Positions 45,590 through 49,315 of a stretch of 49,315 nt of DNA are shown here, piece after piece. Numbering within the stretch: position 1 is the stretch's first letter; each line of letters starts with the position of its first letter. The DNA is from Bacteroidaceae bacterium (GTDB taxonomy: Bacteria > Bacteroidota > Bacteroidia > Bacteroidales > Bacteroidaceae). The notes under the pieces are model-generated. The model did no database searches, had not been told where the DNA came from, and was given only the letters and a program-made list of their open reading frames with translations. Location of the stretch: positions 1-49,315 of the forward strand of contig CAADWS010000182.1 in assembly GCA_900752815.1 (NCBI GenBank), given 5' to 3'. The translations under genes were made by a program, and so were the position numbers.

Positions 45590-46840
45590 ATGAAAACTTA
45601 TCATACACACACATTGGCCAATGGCCTGCGGCTGATTCACGAGCCTTCGCTCTCCGAGGTGGTTTACTGTGGCTACGTTGTTATGGCCGGAACCCGGCAT
45701 GAGGAGGAAGAAGAGTCCGGAATGGCCCATTTCATCGAACATATGAGTTTCAAGGGTACGGCCCGCCGCAAGGCGGTGCATATTGCCAACGGACTGGAAC
45801 GTGTGGGCGGTGATTTGAATGCCTTTACCAACAAGCAGGAAACGGTGTACTATGCCACCGTGTTGCGTCCCGACTTTGCGCGGGCCGTCGACCTGCTCAC
45901 CGACATCGTGTTCTGCAGCACTTATCCGCAGCATGAAATCGACAAGGAACGCGAGGTGGTTTGCGATGAAATCGACAGTTACAAGGACTCGCCGGCCGAG
46001 ATTATTTTCGACGAGTTCGAATCGCTCATCTTCCCCGGCCATCCGCTGGGGCGCGACATCCTGGGACAGGCCGACCGCCTGCGGCAGTATGTGACGGCCG
46101 ACCTGCGGCGTTTTACCGACCGCTATTACCGGCCGTCGAACGTGGTTTTCTACGTCTACGGCAATGTGCCTTTTGAACGGGTGGTGGCGTTGGTGGAAAA
46201 GGCGCACGCCGCGTTGCCCTTCGGTCCGGCGGCTCCTGCGTGCTGCCCGTCGGCCGTTTTGTCTCCGGCGCCAGTGTCGCAGACGGGCGTTCACGTGCGC
46301 CGGCGCGACACCCATCAGGCGCATGTGCTGGTAGGGGCTCCGGCTTATGGGGGAAGGGACGACCGTCGCTATGCCTTGCTGATGCTGAACAATATATTGG
46401 GCGGGCCGGGCATGAACTCGCGGCTGAACATGAGTCTGCGCGAGCGGGCAGGATTGGTCTACTCGGTCGACTCTTACCTGTCCACCTATCCCGATGCCGG
46501 ATTCTGGAATGCCTACTTCGGTTGCGACATTGCCGATGTGGACCGCTGTCTGCGCCTGCTGCGCAAGGAGTTGGCCCGTTTGTCCGACGTGCAGCTGTCG
46601 CCCCGGCAACTGGCCGTGGCTAAGCAGCAGTTGCGTGGCCAGCTGGGCATTTCCTGCGATGCTTTCGAAGGTTATGCCCTGGCGCTGGGAAAGACGTTTG
46701 CCCACTACGGCGTGCATCGTGACATTGACCGGACCATTGCCGGCATTGAGGCGGTGACCCCCGGGCAGCTCCAGGCCGTGGCGGCTGAAGTGTATGCGCC
46801 CGACCGGCTGACTACGCTCATTTATCGTCCTGAAGCATAG
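45590..46840 (+). CDS. M16 family zinc metallopeptidase
   Basis: Pitrilysin/insulinase-type peptidase of 416 residues from MKTYHTHTLANGLRLIHEP. The inverted zinc motif HFIEH is at 47-51 with Glu50 as the general base, and Glu127 in CDEIDSYKDSP is the expected third ligand. A second, inactive M16 domain follows (HQAHVLVGAPAYGGRDDRR). No signal peptide, so it is probably cytoplasmic. Located 55 nt after the flippase; the in-frame extension upstream overlaps the flippase gene and was excluded. Confidence 0.93.
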   Translation: MKTYHTHTLANGLRLIHEPSLSEVVYCGYVVMAGTRHEEEEESGMAHFIEHMSFKGTARRKAVHIANGLERVGGDLNAFTNKQETVYYATVLRPDFARAVDLLTDIVFCSTYPQHEIDKEREVVCDEIDSYKDSPAEIIFDEFESLIFPGHPLGRDILGQADRLRQYVTADLRRFTDRYYRPSNVVFYVYGNVPFERVVALVEKAHAALPFGPAAPACCPSAVLSPAPVSQTGVHVRRRDTHQAHVLVGAPAYGGRDDRRYALLMLNNILGGPGMNSRLNMSLRERAGLVYSVDSYLSTYPDAGFWNAYFGCDIADVDRCLRLLRKELARLSDVQLSPRQLAVAKQQLRGQLGISCDAFEGYALALGKTFAHYGVHRDIDRTIAGIEAVTPGQLQAVAAEVYAPDRLTTLIYRPEA

Positions 46841-46946
46841 CCTGCCGCCCTTCCGGCGGCAACGGCGTATTTTACGGCCGTTGGCCGGTGCCGGCGTTGC
46901 GGCCGGTTTTCAGTTGTGCTCCCCTGCCATCAGCATTTAATCGTTT

Positions 46947-47480
46947 ATGAAACAGCATCCTCTTCATCAGTTCCGCTATTGTCCGTTGTGCGGTTCGTCC
47001 GCCTTTGAAATCAACGACGCGCGTTCGCGCCGTTGCGCCGACTGCGGTTTTACGTATTATCATAATGCCTCGGCAGCCACGGTGGCCGTTATTCTCAATG
47101 CCCGTGGCCAGTTGTTGGTGGCCCGGCGGGCCTTTGAGCCGGCCCGGGGAACGCTCGATCTTCCCGGTGGATTTGTAGACCCGGGGGAAGGCGTGGAGGC
47201 GGGATGCTTGCGCGAGGTGCTGGAAGAAACCGGCGCCGAAGCGGTGTTGGAGCGCTATCTTTTTTCCTTGCCCAATACTTATTGCTATTCCGGATTTGAG
47301 GTGCACACGGCCGACTGCTTTTTTCTGTGCCGCCTGAAGGACGAGGCGGTGGTGCGGGCCGCCGATGATGCGGCCGCACTCTTCTGGCTTTCGCCGGCCG
47401 ACGTCCGTCCGGAGAATTTTGGCTTGCATTCCGTCCGTGCGGGCGTGGAGCGCCTGTTGCGTGAGGGGATTGTGAAGTGA
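46947..47480 (+). CDS. NUDIX hydrolase with zinc ribbon
   Basis: 177 residues. An N-terminal zinc ribbon has CPLC (Cys12, Cys15) and CADC (Cys30, Cys33), as in NADH pyrophosphatase. The Nudix box GX5EX7REUXEEXGU is complete at 75-97 (GGFVDPGEG to REVLEETGAE). Shorter than NudC, which has an extra N-terminal domain. The substrate is a nucleoside diphosphate derivative, possibly NADH or an ADP-sugar. The M16 gene ends 106 nt upstream with a small GCCGCC/GGCGGC hairpin in between. Confidence 0.9.
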   Translation: MKQHPLHQFRYCPLCGSSAFEINDARSRRCADCGFTYYHNASAATVAVILNARGQLLVARRAFEPARGTLDLPGGFVDPGEGVEAGCLREVLEETGAEAVLERYLFSLPNTYCYSGFEVHTADCFFLCRLKDEAVVRAADDAAALFWLSPADVRPENFGLHSVRAGVERLLREGIVK

Positions 47481-47712
47481 GAAAAGTAGCGGTGATTCCG
47501 CCGTATTCCGATGATGGCGGATGCATGGGCCTGGGTGGAACATGGTCGGAACAGTTCCGTTGATGCCCGGACTATTCCGCCGGAATTTGCCGTCGGGAAC
47601 GGAAAAATGGCCGGCGTGGGGAACAGGCGGGTGGCAGCACCGTTTTTTTGCGGCGCGGTGAAGGGGCGGACGAACGGGGTGTAGAAAAAAGAAAATGCGT
47701 GGAAAAAAGAAA

Positions 47713-47744
47713 AAAGTGCTGAACTTTATGCAGTTCAACACTTT
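47713..47744 (-). terminator. terminator of initiator tRNA
   Basis: On the minus strand AAAGTGTTGAACT pairs with AGTTCAGCACTTT (one U-G pair) around a 6-nt loop, followed by TTCTTTTTTC. The wobble pair is favourable only on this strand. It starts 6 nt after the tRNA. Confidence 0.85.
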
Positions 47745-47750
47745 CATGAG

Positions 47751-47823
47751 TTGCGGAGACCCGACTCGAACGGATGACCTCCAGGTTATGAGCCTGGCGA
47801 GCTACCAACTGCTCCACTCCGCG
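47751..47823 (-). tRNA. initiator tRNA-fMet (CAT anticodon)
   Basis: 73-nt cloverleaf. Acceptor CGCGGAG/CTCCGCA has the initiator-specific C1xA72 mismatch; D-stem GAGC/GCTC with A11-U24; anticodon stem-loop CCAGG-CTCATAA-CCTGG with CAT; T-arm ATCCG-TTCGAGT-CGGGT; discriminator A73. CCA is not encoded. The anticodon stem has two G-C pairs (30-40, 31-39) but A29-U41 where most initiators have G-C. It is followed by its own terminator and preceded by a full promoter. Confidence 0.95.
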
Positions 47824-47865
47824 ATGTATTAAGTTTCAGAATCGCTTGATTTCTGATTTCGAGTG

Positions 47866-47897
47866 CAAAGGTAGCGGTTTTTGTTGAATATACCAAA
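47866..47897 (-). promoter_or_regulatory. promoter of initiator tRNA
   Basis: On the minus strand TTTG (47897-47894), 20 bp, TACCTTTG (47873-47866). Exact Bacteroidetes consensus. A leader of about 35 nt precedes the mature tRNA. Confidence 0.75.
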
Positions 47898-48313
47898 TAT
47901 TTTGCGGATTTTTTTGTTTGCAATACCTTATTCGCTAAAACTGAATATTCTGTTTCTCGCTGAATGATAGCCGGATATGTGGATGGGCCGCAATTCTGTT
48001 TTTTCCCCGGAAGCGTGGTCGCAGGTCCTGCGGAGTGCGGTTTTTTCACCGTTCGGCTGTGTTGTTCCGGTGCCGTACGGGGAAAAATATGCAGAGCTGC
48101 TGTTGGGCTTTTCTGCCTTTTCACTATACTGCCGTTTGTCGGTATGATTGTGGAAAATGCTGTTACCGTCATTAGGGTTAACGGTGGCGCAAAGGCGGCA
48201 AGTCCGTGTGGCGACAGGCGGAGCAGGCATTGGACGCGGGAAGGACTTGTCGGCGGCCTTCCCCCTCCTGCAGATCGTCCTGCATGGCTTTTCCGCTTGC
48301 CGGTCCTGATGAT
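47898..48313. other. intergenic
   Basis: No gene, hairpin or promoter that I can support between the tRNA promoter and the HTH regulator gene on the same strand. Confidence 0.4.
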
Positions 48314-48523
48314 TCATTCTTCTTTCCGGTATTCCAGAATGTCTCCCGGCTGGCAATCCAGTTCCCGACAGATGGCTTCCAGTGTGGAAAAACGTATGGC
48401 TTTGGCTTTTCCCGTTTTCAGAATGGAGAGGTTGGCCGGTGTCAGGTCGATGCGCTCGGCCAGCGTGCCGAGAGAGATTTTCCGCTTGGCCATCATTACA
48501 TCCAGATTTACGATTATGGGCAT
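48314..48523 (-). CDS. small Cro/C1-type HTH regulator (YozG-like)
   Basis: 69 residues, almost only a helix-turn-helix domain: MMAKRKISLGTLAERIDLTP, then ANLSILKTGKAKAIRF as recognition helix region, ending LDCQPGDILEYRKEE. Regulators of this small type commonly accompany DUF2975 membrane proteins, as here, where it follows by 18 nt. The target is unknown; self-regulation of the small operon is inferred. Confidence 0.88.
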   Translation of the reverse strand: MPIIVNLDVMMAKRKISLGTLAERIDLTPANLSILKTGKAKAIRFSTLEAICRELDCQPGDILEYRKEE

Positions 48524-48541
48524 GTGTGTCTTTTTAATGAA

Positions 48542-48997
48542 TCAAATGGTTAGTTCCTGTTCTTCCTGCATCCGTATGCCTATTTCGAAAATATAGGCTA
48601 TCAGTACAAACAACAAGCCTGATATGATAAACAATACACAGATCTCAGAAGGGATTTCCAGTGTACTGAAATGAGTGATGGCACCCATCAGTATTCCAGA
48701 CAATGTCGTTGAAATTCCTATGGCATTTAGAATACGCTTGTTTATTCGGCAGAAGACATTTCCCCGCCTGACATTACGAACCATCACATACGACAGAATA
48801 GCTACAAACATTATGGCGTAACTTTCTATGCCCACAGCCATGGCGTGCCATATAAATGTGCCGCTATCTTCTTTTCCCATCTCGTAACAGAGCTCCATTA
48901 GGTGAGGAAAACCATACTTGGCTGCGGCTACTATTGTTATCACAGAAATAACTTCGCAATATCTTACCAGTTTCTTATCAGGATGAATCTCACTCAT
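48542..48997 (-). CDS. DUF2975 membrane protein
   Basis: 151 residues with four predicted helices and the family ending FEIGIRMQEEQELTI. The RGNVFCRINKRILNAIG segment after helix 2 is typical. Function unknown; the constant pairing with a YozG-like regulator suggests membrane sensing linked to transcription, or a two-gene module with toxin-antitoxin-like behaviour, neither proven. It starts 12 nt after the truncated relative upstream. Base composition is AT-rich compared with the genes from 18 to 47 kb. Confidence 0.85.
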   Translation of the reverse strand: MSEIHPDKKLVRYCEVISVITIVAAAKYGFPHLMELCYEMGKEDSGTFIWHAMAVGIESYAIMFVAILSYVMVRNVRRGNVFCRINKRILNAIGISTTLSGILMGAITHFSTLEIPSEICVLFIISGLLFVLIAYIFEIGIRMQEEQELTI

Positions 48998-49009
48998 ATA
49001 ATAAAAGGC

Positions 49010-49258
49010 TTAAATTGTCAAATCATTGTCTTCCTTAATCTTTACCGCATGGCGCACTATTTTTCCAAAGAATGCCATCATAAATCCGAAAAGCATAATG
49101 GTGTACCCATCCAGTGAATATAGGTATTCATTTCCTAAATCACCGGCTCTCTTGGAAAAATAAGTACGGATTAGCATAAAAAATATCATAAAGGAACCGA
49201 TATTCTCCAGAAGGCCGGCTGTCTTGTTGCTAATTATTAGTGGTGCGATAAAAGTCAC
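49010..49258 (-). pseudogene. truncated DUF2975 relative
   Basis: 82 residues from a GTG, ending VKIKEDNDLTI, the C-terminal hallmark of DUF2975. Family members have about 150-160 residues and four helices; only the last two are left. The frame is closed by TAA at 49279-49277 and no ATG precedes the coding part. A different frame carries a short ATGAACGCTTATATT then TGA at 49304-49288. This looks like a copy that lost its 5' half by deletion or frameshift, though a short functional protein cannot be ruled out. Confidence 0.55.
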
Positions 49259-49315
49259 ATCACAGTAGTTAAACGATTAATTTTTAATCAAATATAAGCG
49301 TTCATTGATTTTTTG

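Noticed and set aside
48177..48190. GTTAACGG as a third copy of the GTTAACGATTC box
   Set aside because: Only GTTAACG matches, and no TTTG-N20-TAnnTTTG promoter follows at the proper spacing.

Overview
The window comes from a member of the Bacteroidota, order Bacteroidales, most likely close to Prevotellaceae. This rests on promoters of the form TTTG-N20-TAnnTTTG in place of sigma70 sites, few Shine-Dalgarno sequences, a dcw cluster with the Bacteroidetes-type FtsL-like protein and PASTA-tailed FtsI, a 70-residue DUF4492 protein ahead of cydAB, a tricorn-type S41 protease, and secreted proteins with a short C-terminal sorting tail. No rRNA, prophage or CRISPR array is present. The only possible trace of an insertion sequence is a short repeat patch at 224-268.

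Layout. 1-7506: two tandem paralogous secreted proteins of about 1130 residues with an F5/8 type C domain. 7830-17734: dcw cluster mraZ-rsmH-ftsL-ftsI-murE-mraY-murD-ftsW, opening with a textbook MraZ operator and stopping after ftsW; a secreted cyclophilin follows at 17941. 19346-22030 (minus): large secreted MG2/plug-like protein. 22659-24848: pnp. 25238-29559 (minus): tricorn-like protease and SIMPL protein. 29950-35513 (minus): tightly packed argB-U32-HAD-ribF-CPBP-dusB operon, linking flavin synthesis to two probable tRNA-modifying enzymes. 36023-38992 (minus): DUF4492-cydA-cydB, cytochrome bd oxidase. 39170-42051 (minus): ruvB-ybeY-tyrS. 42803-47480 (plus): SpmAB-like membrane protein, polysaccharide flippase, M16 peptidase, NUDIX hydrolase. 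47751-47823 (minus): initiator tRNA. 48314-49258 (minus): AT-rich set of an HTH regulator, a DUF2975 protein and a truncated DUF2975 relative.

The most unusual signal lies between genes. Four intergenic spaces (18882-18923, 29848-29902, 35763-35846, 42465-42506) carry one family of repeats with an exact 21-bp period built on the core AAAGTA(C/A)(C/T/G)GACAG. At 18746-18923 and 42642-42465 the repeats are part of a larger element with the same layout: a GTTAACGATTC box, 15 bp, TTTG, 20 bp, TATCTTTG, a GC-rich hairpin with a T-run at the predicted transcript start, then repeat units in the antisense orientation. The hairpin sequences differ but the architecture is kept. Each could produce a transcript of about 45 nt that is little more than a terminator hairpin. 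I know of no named family matching this.
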